Source: Eisenbergiella tayi
GTDB lineage: Bacteria > Bacillota > Clostridia > Lachnospirales > Lachnospiraceae
Direction of reading: 5' to 3'
Assembly: GCF_001881565.1 (NCBI RefSeq)
Contig: NZ_MPDJ01000005.1
Span: 479,938 to 539,868, forward strand
Length of the DNA: 59,931 bases
The position numbers and the translations under genes were made by a program. Position 1 is the stretch's first letter; each line of letters opens with the position of its first letter. The notes beneath the pieces were generated by a model that ran no database searches, had not been told where the DNA came from, and saw only the letters and a list, made by a program, of their open reading frames with translations. Shown one piece after another: positions 42,666 through 50,837 of this stretch.

Positions 42666-44072
42666 TTACTCATGCGCAAGTGCACCGGCACGCTCCCGTA
42701 CATCGTCAATACTTCCCGCATTGAGGAAATAGCTTTCCGGAATATCATCATGCTCGCCGTCCAGAATCTCACGGAAGCTGCGGATAGTTTCAGAAATAGG
42801 AACATATTTTCCTTCCATACCGGTAAACTGTCCTGCCACAAAGAACGGCTGGGAAAGGAATCTCTGCACCTTTCTCGCACGGGAAACCACCAGCTTGTCT
42901 TCTTCAGAAAGCTCGTCCATACCCAGGATAGCAATGATATCCTGCAGTTCATTATAGCGCTGGAGCAGCTCCTGCACGCCTCTGGCCACCTTGTAATGCT
43001 CCTCGCCCACAATTCTGGGATCAAGGATTCTGGAAGTGGATTCCAAAGGATCCACCGCCGGGTAAATACCAAGCTCCACGATGGAACGGGAAAGTACCGT
43101 AGTCGCATCCAGATGGGCAAAGGTTGTTGCCGGCGCAGGGTCCGTCAAGTCATCCGCGGGTACATATACTGCCTGTACGGATGTGATGGAACCATTTTTG
43201 GTAGAAGTGATACGCTCCTGCAAAGCACCCATTTCTGTCTGCAGCGTGGGCTGGTAGCCTACTGCGGAAGGCATACGTCCCAGAAGTGCGGACACTTCGG
43301 AACCGGCCTGTGTAAACCTGAATATATTGTCAATAAACAAAAGCACGTCCTTGCCGCCCTTATCACGGAAATACTCCGCCATCGTCAGACCGGAAAGCCC
43401 TACTCTCATTCTGGCTCCCGGAGGCTCATTCATCTGTCCGAAAACCATGGTGGTCTTGTCTATAACCCCGGATTCCTTCATTTCATAATAAAGGTCATTT
43501 CCTTCTCTGGTCCGCTCACCTACGCCGGTGAATACGGAGTATCCGCCGTGCTCTGTGGCGATGTTACGGATCAGCTCCTGGATCAGAACTGTCTTTCCAA
43601 CGCCTGCGCCTCCGAAAAGACCGATCTTACCGCCCTTCTGATAAGGGCAAAGCAAATCAACGACCTTTATACCCGTCTCCAGCAGTTCCGTTTCCGTGGA
43701 CTGCTCTTCAAATTCCGGCGCGGGCCTGTGAATAGGCTCATAGCTCACTCCGGCGGGAGCCGGAAGATTATCAATAGGCTCGCCCAGAACATTAAACATA
43801 CGTCCCAGGGTCTTCTCTCCAACCGGCACACTGATGGGAGCCCCTGTGGCAATTACATCCATGCCCCTCACCAGTCCGTCTGTGGAACCCATGGCAACAC
43901 AGCGTACAATATCGTCACCCAGATGCTGGGCAACCTCCACTACAAGCGTGCCGCCGCTTCTGGTAGGAATTTTCAACGCTTCGTTTATATCAGGCAGACA
44001 GTCCTGTTCAAATTTCACGTCCAGAACCGCGCCGATAACCTGCGTGATTTTTCCGTTTTTATTCTCTGCCAT
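42666..44072 (-). CDS. atpD: ATP synthase beta subunit
   Basis: 468 residues from the ATG at 44072, preceded by AAAGGAA. The frame stays open to 44138 through a tandem-repeat region that is not part of the protein. The catalytic P-loop is GGAGVGKT, followed by the beta-specific GERTREGNDLY and the DELSEED region (written here as MDELSEEDK). It forms the catalytic sites of F1. Confidence 0.97.
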   Translation of the reverse strand: MAENKNGKITQVIGAVLDVKFEQDCLPDINEALKIPTRSGGTLVVEVAQHLGDDIVRCVAMGSTDGLVRGMDVIATGAPISVPVGEKTLGRMFNVLGEPIDNLPAPAGVSYEPIHRPAPEFEEQSTETELLETGIKVVDLLCPYQKGGKIGLFGGAGVGKTVLIQELIRNIATEHGGYSVFTGVGERTREGNDLYYEMKESGVIDKTTMVFGQMNEPPGARMRVGLSGLTMAEYFRDKGGKDVLLFIDNIFRFTQAGSEVSALLGRMPSAVGYQPTLQTEMGALQERITSTKNGSITSVQAVYVPADDLTDPAPATTFAHLDATTVLSRSIVELGIYPAVDPLESTSRILDPRIVGEEHYKVARGVQELLQRYNELQDIIAILGMDELSEEDKLVVSRARKVQRFLSQPFFVAGQFTGMEGKYVPISETIRSFREILDGEHDDIPESYFLNAGSIDDVRERAGALAHE

Positions 44073-44098
44073 TGTTGTTTCCTTTCCTTTATTTTTAC

Positions 44099-44224
44099 CA
44101 GTATTAACTGAACACAAGCGATCACTGGCTGATCGCAAGAGATCATTAGCTTATTGCAGGCGATCACTAGCTGATCGCAAGCAATCATTAACTTATTGCA
44201 GGCGATCACTAGCTGATCGCCTGG
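44099..44224. repeat. 21-bp tandem repeats between atpG and atpD
   Basis: Five clear units and one decayed unit. Units at 44120, 44162 and 44204 read GATCACTxGCTGATCGC and can fold (GCGATCA/TGATCGC). Units at 44141 and 44183 read xATCATTAxCTTATTGC. The alternation gives a 42-bp super-period. There are seven GATC sites in about 100 bp. The last unit contains the atpG stop codon. Confidence 0.88.
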
Positions 44225-45138
44225 GCGCCTGCTATAATTTCTGTCAGTTCCTGGGTGATGGAGCTCTGGCGGGCTCTGTTGAACGCAAGCGTCAGATCGT
44301 CGATCATATCCTCCGCATTGCTGGTAGCAGAATCCATGGCCTGCATCCTCGCGCCGTTCTCACTGGCAGAAGCCTCCAAAAGGCCTCCGTAAATCATACT
44401 GGTAATATATTTGGGAATCAGCAGATCCAACGCGTCCACTTCTTCCATTTCAAAATTCATGGGCGCTTCCGGCCCTGTAAATTCTTCTTTCTGTCCGGCA
44501 GCCTTTTCCCCTGTAACCGTACCGGAATCAGATACGCCTGAAGCAGAATCCTTTTCCGATGAAGACGGCTCCGCGCTTACGGGCAGCAGCCTGTTCATAA
44601 CGGGAATATGCACTACCGTATTTTTGAATACTGTATAAGCCAGGTAGATTTCACCGATCTCACCCTGTTCAAAAGCCTCCAATACACGCCTTCCGATATG
44701 CATGGCATCGTGGTAGGAGGGTTCGTCCATAACCTCCGAATAATCGGCGGCAATATGGTATCCGCTGCGTTCCAGCGCATCCTTCCCCTTCTTTCCAACC
44801 GCATAAACCACCACATCTTCCTTGGGAAGATCTCCTCTTGTAAGAAGCTTGGTAATATTGGAATTGTATCCTCCGGCCAGGCCTCTGTTGGAGGTGATGA
44901 CAATCACCCCTTTTTTGCTGCCTGTGCCGCCGTCCAGGTAGGGGTGCCTGATATTCTCAGACATTCCCAGAATGGACTTTACCGTCTGATACATGGTATC
45001 GAAATATGGCTTGGACTCCTCGGCTTTTGTTTTGGCCTTCTGCAGCTTGACGGTAGAGACCAGCTTCATCGCTTTCGTTATCTGCTGGGTACTCTGGATA
45101 CTTCCCTTCCGTCTTTTAATGTCTCTCATGGAAGCCAT
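44209..45138 (-). CDS. atpG: ATP synthase gamma subunit with acidic insertion
   Basis: 309 residues. The N-terminal helix (RRKGSIQSTQQITKAMKLVS) and C-terminal helix (NRARQSSITQELTEIIAGA) form the central stalk. It is about 20-25 residues longer than usual because of a Ser/Glu-rich insertion at about 190-225 (EPSSSEKDSASGVSDSGT), which projects from the globular part. The stop codon lies in the tandem-repeat region. 19 bp after atpA. Confidence 0.95.
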   Translation of the reverse strand: MASMRDIKRRKGSIQSTQQITKAMKLVSTVKLQKAKTKAEESKPYFDTMYQTVKSILGMSENIRHPYLDGGTGSKKGVIVITSNRGLAGGYNSNITKLLTRGDLPKEDVVVYAVGKKGKDALERSGYHIAADYSEVMDEPSYHDAMHIGRRVLEAFEQGEIGEIYLAYTVFKNTVVHIPVMNRLLPVSAEPSSSEKDSASGVSDSGTVTGEKAAGQKEEFTGPEAPMNFEMEEVDALDLLIPKYITSMIYGGLLEASASENGARMQAMDSATSNAEDMIDDLTLAFNRARQSSITQELTEIIAGAQAIS

Positions 45139-45157
45139 ACAAATTCACCTGTTCTTT

Positions 45158-46663
45158 CTATCTGAATTGTGCCTTGCACTCTTCAATGGCCTTGATCAGC
45201 GCTTTTTCCGTATCCTCGGAGATCACCTTTTCCGTTCTGATTGCAGCGGGTATCTCAGGATACTTCACATTCAGAAATTCAAACAATTCGCTTTCAAACC
45301 TGGTAATTTCCGTTACCGGAATATCCAGCAGGTACTTGTTTGTTGCCGCGAAAATAATAATAACCTGGTATTCAACAGCCATGGGCTTATACTGGGGCTG
45401 CTTCAGAACCTCTCTGATTCTTTCGCCCTGCGCCAGCTTCTCCTTGGTGTCCGCATCCAGTTCGGATCCAAACTGGGAGAAGGCTGCCAGCTCCCTGTAC
45501 TGTGCCAGCTCCACACGGATGGGGGCGGCTATTTTTTTCATTGCCTTAATCTGAGCGGCTCCACCTACACGGGATACGCTCAAACCGGCGTTTACTGCCG
45601 GACGGAAACCTGCATTGAACATTTCCGTCTCCAGATAAATCTGGCCGTCGGTAATGGAAATAACATTGGTGGGGATATAAGCGGAAACGTCACCTGCCTG
45701 GGTTTCAATGATAGGAAGAGCTGTCAGGGATCCCCCGCCGTACTCCTCATTCATTCTCGCCGCACGCTCCAGAAGCCTGGAATGCAGATAGAATACATCT
45801 CCGGGATATGCCTCACGTCCCGGCGGTCTCTTCAGCAGAAGGGACAGGGTACGGTAAGCCGCGGCATGCTTGGTAAGGTCATCATAAACCACCAGCACGT
45901 CCCCGCCGTTTTCCATCCATTCCTCACCGATTGCACAGCCGGAGTAAGGTGCTATATACTGTAACGGTGCCAGCTCACTGGCAGCGGATGCCACTACCGT
46001 CGTATAAGACATGGCGCCGAATTCTTCCAGGGTCTTAACAATTGATGCAACCGTTGAAGCCTTCTGACCGATTGCAACATAAATACACTTAACGTTCTGC
46101 CCCTTCTGATTGATAATTGTGTCAATGGCAATGGCAGTTTTTCCTGTCTGCCTGTCGCCGATAATCAGCTCACGCTGCCCTCTTCCGATGGGAACCATGG
46201 AGTCGATGGCTTTGATACCCGTCTGCAGAGGAGTATCTACTGATTTTCTCGTAATAACGCCGGACGCAACCCTCTCGATTTTGCGGTATTTGTCCGTCTG
46301 AATGGGCCCTTTGCCGTCAATCGGCTGTCCAAGGGCATTAACTACACGGCCTGTCATTGCATCGCCTACAGGAACCTCAACCACCCTGCCGGTGGTCTTA
46401 ACCATATCGCCTTCCCGGATATTTCTTTGGCTGCCAAGAAGAACGGCACCCACATTATCCTCTTCCAGGTTCAGTACCATTCCGTATACTTCACCGGGAA
46501 ATTCCAAAAGCTCACCCTGCATTGCGTTTTCAAGTCCGTGGATACGTGCGATACCGTCCGCAACCTGGATGACCGTACCAACTTCCGCCACTTCCAGCTT
46601 GGAGGAGTATCGCTCAATCTGTTCTTTTATAACCGAGCTTATCTCTTCTGGTTTTAAATTCAT
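45158..46663 (-). CDS. atpA: ATP synthase alpha subunit
   Basis: 501 residues, normal length. The P-loop is GDRQTGKTAIA, and VASAASELAPLQYIAPY and the Arg-finger region ISRVGGAAQIKAMKK (here SVSRVGGAAQ) are intact. It makes the non-catalytic sites of F1. 70 bp after atpH in the operon. Confidence 0.97.
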   Translation of the reverse strand: MNLKPEEISSVIKEQIERYSSKLEVAEVGTVIQVADGIARIHGLENAMQGELLEFPGEVYGMVLNLEEDNVGAVLLGSQRNIREGDMVKTTGRVVEVPVGDAMTGRVVNALGQPIDGKGPIQTDKYRKIERVASGVITRKSVDTPLQTGIKAIDSMVPIGRGQRELIIGDRQTGKTAIAIDTIINQKGQNVKCIYVAIGQKASTVASIVKTLEEFGAMSYTTVVASAASELAPLQYIAPYSGCAIGEEWMENGGDVLVVYDDLTKHAAAYRTLSLLLKRPPGREAYPGDVFYLHSRLLERAARMNEEYGGGSLTALPIIETQAGDVSAYIPTNVISITDGQIYLETEMFNAGFRPAVNAGLSVSRVGGAAQIKAMKKIAAPIRVELAQYRELAAFSQFGSELDADTKEKLAQGERIREVLKQPQYKPMAVEYQVIIIFAATNKYLLDIPVTEITRFESELFEFLNVKYPEIPAAIRTEKVISEDTEKALIKAIEECKAQFR

Positions 46664-46733
46664 GGACTTTCAACCTTCCTCATATTCCGCCTCAGGGGCG
46701 GTTTTCCATTTTCCCGCATACACGGGATCCTCT

Positions 46734-47282
46734 TTATGAAAGCTGTACCTTCATCAGCTGCCTCTGCAGCCCTTCCAGCTTCGTACGGATACTAGAATCA
46801 ACCACCCTGTCACCAATCCGGATAACCAGACCGCCAATCAGATCTTTATCAAGGCTGTAATGCAGCTCCATTTTACTGTACTGCGTGGTTTCTATCAGGC
46901 GTTTTTCTATCCTGGCCTTCTGTCCGTCGGTAAGCGCCCCGGCGCTGGTAACATATGCCACCCCGATTTTGTGGAAAGCCTTGTATCTGTCCGTATAGTA
47001 AGTAAAAATATCATCAATTGCGCCGTAACGGCCCTTGTGAATCAACACCTCCAGAAAACCGTATAAAGTATCGGAAAGCTTTCCTTCAAAAACATTGTGA
47101 AGGATTTCAAGTTTTTCATCCCTTCCGATATCCGGATGATTCATCAGGCTGGAAAACCCGGGATTCTCTTTCAGAATTTTCCAAAGAGAATCTATCTCAT
47201 CCATAAGACTGTCCACGATTTCCTTTTCCATTCCCAGGCTAAACAGCGCTTCTCCGTAAGTCTCCGAAACTAGCTTAGCCAT
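46734..47282 (-). CDS. atpH: ATP synthase delta subunit
   Basis: 182 residues. The N-terminal helical domain starts LVSETYGEALFSLG; the C-terminal part is KMELHYSLDKDLIGGLVIRI, the usual delta signature. It links F1 to the b-subunit peripheral stalk. Overlaps atpF by 13 bp. Confidence 0.95.
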   Translation of the reverse strand: MAKLVSETYGEALFSLGMEKEIVDSLMDEIDSLWKILKENPGFSSLMNHPDIGRDEKLEILHNVFEGKLSDTLYGFLEVLIHKGRYGAIDDIFTYYTDRYKAFHKIGVAYVTSAGALTDGQKARIEKRLIETTQYSKMELHYSLDKDLIGGLVIRIGDRVVDSSIRTKLEGLQRQLMKVQLS

Positions 47283-47833
47283 GTGCTATCACCTATTTCC
47301 TTAAGAGTTTCATCAATCAGGCTGTCCTGAGCCGCAGCGTCGATGGTATTCCCGATAACCTTGCCCGCAAGCACGCTTGCAAGGGAAACCATTTCATTCT
47401 TTACCTCATCGGCCACCTTCTTCTTCTCCAGATCCGCTTCAATTTTGGCTCTGGCTACAATTCTGGCGGCTTCAGCCCTGGCCTCCGTAATAATACGGGT
47501 TTCATTGGCCGTTGCCTTCTTTCTGGTAGCGCTGAGGATTTCATCAGCTTCTTTATTGATGTTTGCCAGCTTGTCCTCATATTCCTTTTTCAGAGCGGCA
47601 GCTTCTTCCTGGCTGACTCTCGCTTCTTCCAGTTCATTCCGGATTTTATCCTGTCTTTTTTTCAGGAATTCCCTTGCCGGATTAAACAGGAAATAAGACA
47701 TTGCCAGAAACAGCACAAATACGGCTATTATAGACAATACGGCGTCCGCGAGCAGCTGGAAATCCAGATCAAAAAGACGGGGCGTCATTTCGTCAGCAGT
47801 CATTAATACTGCCGTCACTAATTTTGTCGTCAA
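47270..47833 (-). CDS. atpF: ATP synthase b subunit
   Basis: 187 residues with one membrane helix (ADAVLSIIAVFVLFLAMSYF, about 30-50) and a long charged coiled coil (KRQDKIRNELEEARVSQEEA). It forms the peripheral stalk. An N-terminal extension of about 25 residues precedes the helix; an internal Met could be the true start, but the ATG at 47833 has GGAGG upstream. Confidence 0.94.
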   Translation of the reverse strand: MTTKLVTAVLMTADEMTPRLFDLDFQLLADAVLSIIAVFVLFLAMSYFLFNPAREFLKKRQDKIRNELEEARVSQEEAAALKKEYEDKLANINKEADEILSATRKKATANETRIITEARAEAARIVARAKIEADLEKKKVADEVKNEMVSLASVLAGKVIGNTIDAAAQDSLIDETLKEIGDSTWLS

Positions 47834-47877
47834 GATGCAGGCCTCCTTTCATTTCTATTTTTGATTGAGGCCGCACC

Positions 47878-48129
47878 TTAAATCAGCGGTTTAACGAACA
47901 TGAGCAGCATGGCAACAAGAAGTCCGTAAAGACCTGTTGTTTCGGCAACTGCCTGTCCAAGAAGCATTGTGGATGTAATATCAGATTTAGCGCCGGGATT
48001 GCGTCCTACTGCCGCGGCAGCGTGTCCTGCTGCAATACCCTGTCCTACACCAGGTCCGATACCTGCGATAACCGCAAGACCTGCACCGATTGCTGAACAT
48101 CCTAAAATAAAGCTTTCATTGAACTCCAT
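47878..48129 (-). CDS. atpE: ATP synthase c subunit, Na+-type signature
   Basis: 83 residues from the ATG at 48129 (GGAGGAA upstream); the frame is open to 48177. Two membrane helices form the hairpin of the rotor ring. The first helix carries PGVGQG and the second AVAETTGLYG. A Gln in helix 1 with Glu-Thr-Thr and a Tyr in helix 2 is the arrangement of Na+-binding c subunits (Ilyobacter type, with Ser replaced by Thr), so Na+ coupling is likely though not certain. Confidence 0.95.
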   Translation of the reverse strand: MEFNESFILGCSAIGAGLAVIAGIGPGVGQGIAAGHAAAAVGRNPGAKSDITSTMLLGQAVAETTGLYGLLVAMLLMFVKPLI

Positions 48130-48220
48130 AATTTCCTCCATTCTTCCGCATAAAAGCGGTTTTGCATTATTTTTCATCTATGAACAATTACGCCGGTTCC
48201 TTCCTGCGCTGTTGTTTCCC

Positions 48221-48937
48221 TTACTTATCTCCGATAGCATCTGAAATATAAGTCATAGTCAGCATACAGAATACGTATGTCTGAATTGCGCCGGAGAACA
48301 GGTCGAAATATACGTGCAGCGCTGCCGGCCATATCACTGCAAACCATTTTAACAATCCATATACCAGAGCCATCATAACGGTACCGGAAAGCACATTTGC
48401 AAAAAGACGCAGTGACAGGGATATGGGAACTGCCACATCACCGATAATATTTATGGGCGCCCAGATAGGCCATGGTTCACAAAGGCCTTTCAGGAAGCCT
48501 GACACCTTCTGATACTTCAGTTTATTAAAGAAAATCAGAGTAAACGTCAAAAGCCCCAGAGGCAGTGTCACGCCATAGTCCGCCGTAGGCGGCCGCAGGC
48601 CGAACAAACCCGAAATGTTGCATATCAGAATAAAAATAAATATCGTTCCGATATAGTTTGCAAACTTTACGGCATTCCTGCCCATTACGTTGTTTATCAT
48701 ACCATCCAGCTTTTCCACAACCATTTCCACAATGTTCTGAAAAAAGCCCGGCACTTCCGAAGCCCGCTTCATTGCCCGGTTTGCAGCTATGGCAAACCCT
48801 ATAAGCACAAGCATAATAATCAGCAGGCATACATGGGTGGTGGTAATCCACACCTTATGTCCGAAGAAACTGTAAGAAAAGATTCCATGTATCATAAAAT
48901 CCACTTCCGAATCCGCAGACAGCAAAATACCATTCAT
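48221..48937 (-). CDS. atpB: ATP synthase a subunit
   Basis: 238 residues from the ATG at 48937, with AAGGAGGTGA upstream; the open frame extends to 49003 but that part lies in the preceding gene. It has five to six membrane helices, with the conserved Arg in SLSLRLFANVLSGT that faces the c-ring. It forms the ion channel. It overlaps the upstream atpI-like gene's stop by one base. Confidence 0.96.
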   Translation of the reverse strand: MNGILLSADSEVDFMIHGIFSYSFFGHKVWITTTHVCLLIIMLVLIGFAIAANRAMKRASEVPGFFQNIVEMVVEKLDGMINNVMGRNAVKFANYIGTIFIFILICNISGLFGLRPPTADYGVTLPLGLLTFTLIFFNKLKYQKVSGFLKGLCEPWPIWAPINIIGDVAVPISLSLRLFANVLSGTVMMALVYGLLKWFAVIWPAALHVYFDLFSGAIQTYVFCMLTMTYISDAIGDK

Positions 48938-49437
48938 TATAAATTCACCTCCTTCTTTTCCATATTTTCGGCACCGTCCGTTCCGTCGGGGTGCCCGTTC
49001 CATTCAGGGGGATCCTGAAGCACAAACGCCTCCCCTTCCCCCTCTTTATCAGGATGCAGACGTCTGTGCACAAAAGGCTGCAGATAAGCCGCCGCCTTTA
49101 AACCCATAATTCCCAGAAAAACCGCCAGCGGATTAGCCGCTCTCGTCAGCATTACCACCGCAAAAACCACAACTATCACGGCATATCTGATAAAAGCCGT
49201 TTTCCTGATATAGCCCTGGGCTGCGCCTCCCCTGTCCAGCCCCCGATCGAGGGCCCACCACATATGGAAGGCCGAAGCACCTGCCAGCAGGATTCCCAGC
49301 CATAATCCCAGACTGTAATCCGCCTTTTCCTTTAAAAACCATACAGGGATCAACTGACAGACGATCCCCCACAGCAGTATGCCCGTCCATAATTCCAGGA
49401 CAGTTTCATTTACTTTTTCCAGAAGATTTTTCATCAT
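48937..49437 (-). CDS. ATP synthase subunit I-like membrane protein
   Basis: 166 residues: four membrane helices in the first 125 residues and a charged C-terminal tail (about 130-166, EGEGEAFVLQDPPEWNGHPD). The position between atpZ and atpB and the helix layout match AtpI/UncI, an assembly helper for the c-ring. Overlaps atpZ by 32 bp. Confidence 0.75.
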   Translation of the reverse strand: MMKNLLEKVNETVLELWTGILLWGIVCQLIPVWFLKEKADYSLGLWLGILLAGASAFHMWWALDRGLDRGGAAQGYIRKTAFIRYAVIVVVFAVVMLTRAANPLAVFLGIMGLKAAAYLQPFVHRRLHPDKEGEGEAFVLQDPPEWNGHPDGTDGAENMEKKEVNL

Positions 49438-49657
49438 GACTGCCTTTACTCTTGTCCCCAGTTAATTTTTGTGCCAATACATATATGTTCCTGAACCCGG
49501 CAAGCGCACCGACAAAGAACAGTATAACCATAAAAAAAGATGTGCCAAGCTTTTTATCCAAAAACATGCCCGCAAAGGAGCACAAAAAAATGGGGACCAG
49601 CATATAAATGCCAAACTGCGTTATCAGGGACAAATACCTGAAAACATTCTTATCCAC
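49406..49657 (-). CDS. atpZ: AtpZ/AtpI family protein
   Basis: 83 residues, starting at GTG with AAAGGAA upstream. Two helices separated by a short loop (LITQFGIYMLVPIFLCSF and FFMVILFFVGALAGFRNIY) match the AtpZ/AtpI family, small membrane proteins found first in atp operons and linked to Mg2+ or ion handling. First gene of the operon. Confidence 0.85.
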   Translation of the reverse strand: MDKNVFRYLSLITQFGIYMLVPIFLCSFAGMFLDKKLGTSFFMVILFFVGALAGFRNIYVLAQKLTGDKSKGSHDEKSSGKSK

Positions 49658-49717
49658 TTCTGTATTCCTTTCGCCGATTATACAACACTAACCCCAGGGT
49701 AAAAACACTCATTTATG

Positions 49718-49746
49718 ATTATACCCATTTTCATGGTTTCTGTCTA
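49718..49746 (-). promoter_or_regulatory. Promoter of the atp operon
   Basis: On the minus strand, TAGACA and TATAAT are 17 bp apart. The start near 49710 gives a leader of about 55 nt before atpZ. Confidence 0.75.
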
Positions 49747-49767
49747 GCAAAACAGTGGTTTTTTTCA

Positions 49768-49796
49768 TTGACATTTTGTCCGGTTAAGAGTAGTAT
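49768..49796 (+). promoter_or_regulatory. Promoter of the DUF402 gene
   Basis: A perfect TTGACA is followed after 17 bp by TAGTAT. Confidence 0.7.
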
Positions 49797-49883
49797 TTTG
49801 GACAAATACATACTTCATTTTCAAACCTTTGGCATACCCTGAACAGACGCAGTCCCTGCGTCCCAAAGGAGGAGGAGGCGCTT

Positions 49884-50387
49884 ATGAAAGATCCCATCCT
49901 GTACCGCAGACGTCTGATTCCCGAAGAATGCGTTCTTCTGAAGGATGACAGGATTCTTCTGCATGCAGACAACATTCTGGTAACCAGCTGGCAGGCGCTG
50001 AAACCAAGAAAGGATCTTCACCACGGCTATTCCTGCTATTTTTTCAAAGAAGGCTACAAAATCAGCAAATTCTATGCCGCAGACAACACCCTGCTCTACT
50101 ACTACTGCGACATCATTACCCACGACTATAACGAAAAAACGAACACCCTCATCGTCACAGACCTCCTGGCAGACGTAATCATATACCCCGACGGCTTCGT
50201 CAAGGTAGTAGATCTGGCCGAAATATCCCAGGCCCTCTCAGCCAACCTCCTAACCATCCCCCAGCTCCAGTCCGCCCTCCTCTCCCTCGACGCCCTCCTA
50301 AACCTCATCTACGCCGGCAAACTCGAAGAACTGACCGCCCCCATAAACCGCTTCGACCCAGCCCAAAGCCTGCTCCTTCAGCAATAA
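49884..50387 (+). CDS. DUF402 domain protein
   Basis: 167 residues, with GGAGGAGG upstream. The DUF402 core is visible as YYYCDIITHDYNEKTNTLIV followed by DLLADVIIYPDGFVKVVD. Some members are nucleoside phosphatases (Ntdp-like) or RNA-linked, but most lack a known role. The last third of the gene is unusually C-rich at third codon positions. It is transcribed alone and its 3' end faces the large palindrome. Confidence 0.88.
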   Translation: MKDPILYRRRLIPEECVLLKDDRILLHADNILVTSWQALKPRKDLHHGYSCYFFKEGYKISKFYAADNTLLYYYCDIITHDYNEKTNTLIVTDLLADVIIYPDGFVKVVDLAEISQALSANLLTIPQLQSALLSLDALLNLIYAGKLEELTAPINRFDPAQSLLLQQ

Positions 50388-50491
50388 ACCATTTATTAAC
50401 AAATTCAATCTTCTACCACACAAAGCCAAGGCGAAAACCACCATTCCCCGCCATGGCTTTTTTATTAAACAATCAAAAACCTACGCCTGCC

Positions 50492-50818
50492 AGCTCCCCC
50501 ACGGTTTCATGAACCGGTCTGCATCCGGCCTTCGGTCTTCGTCCCCGTGCATTCTGTCTCAGCAGGTGCATCGCAAAAAAAGGGAGCTGTTTCTTACCGT
50601 TTTGATCCTATAATACATTGCCCGCCCTTAGCGGCGCTGTAAGCGACTAAAGTCGCTCGACGACCGAAGGGAGGAGTTTAAGCCGCGTTGGCAATGTATT
50701 ATAGGAACAAAATGGTTAGAAACAGCTCCCTTTTTTTGTCTGCACCTGCCGAGACAGAATGCACGGGGACGAAGACCGAAGGCCGGATGCAGACCGGTTC
50801 ATGAAACCGTGGGGGAGC
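50492..50818. repeat. Long imperfect palindrome B (arms about 122 bp, loop about 80 bp)
   Basis: The left arm from AGCTCCCCCACGGTTTCATG returns as its reverse complement ending near 50818, with only about a dozen mismatches, most toward the centre (ACCGTTTTGATCC versus ACCATTTTGTTCC). The loop contains a GCGACTAAAGTCGC hairpin. The neighbours are convergent: DUF402 ends to the left and sleB to the right. Short open frames inside mirror each other. Confidence 0.9.
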
Positions 50819-50837
50819 CCCCCGCCGCACCACTTTT

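Noticed and set aside
44015..44209. 64-residue frame with repeated 7-residue units (IACNKLM, IACDQLV) before atpD
   Set aside because: It is the 21-bp tandem repeat read as protein; it runs into atpD out of frame and has no start signal.
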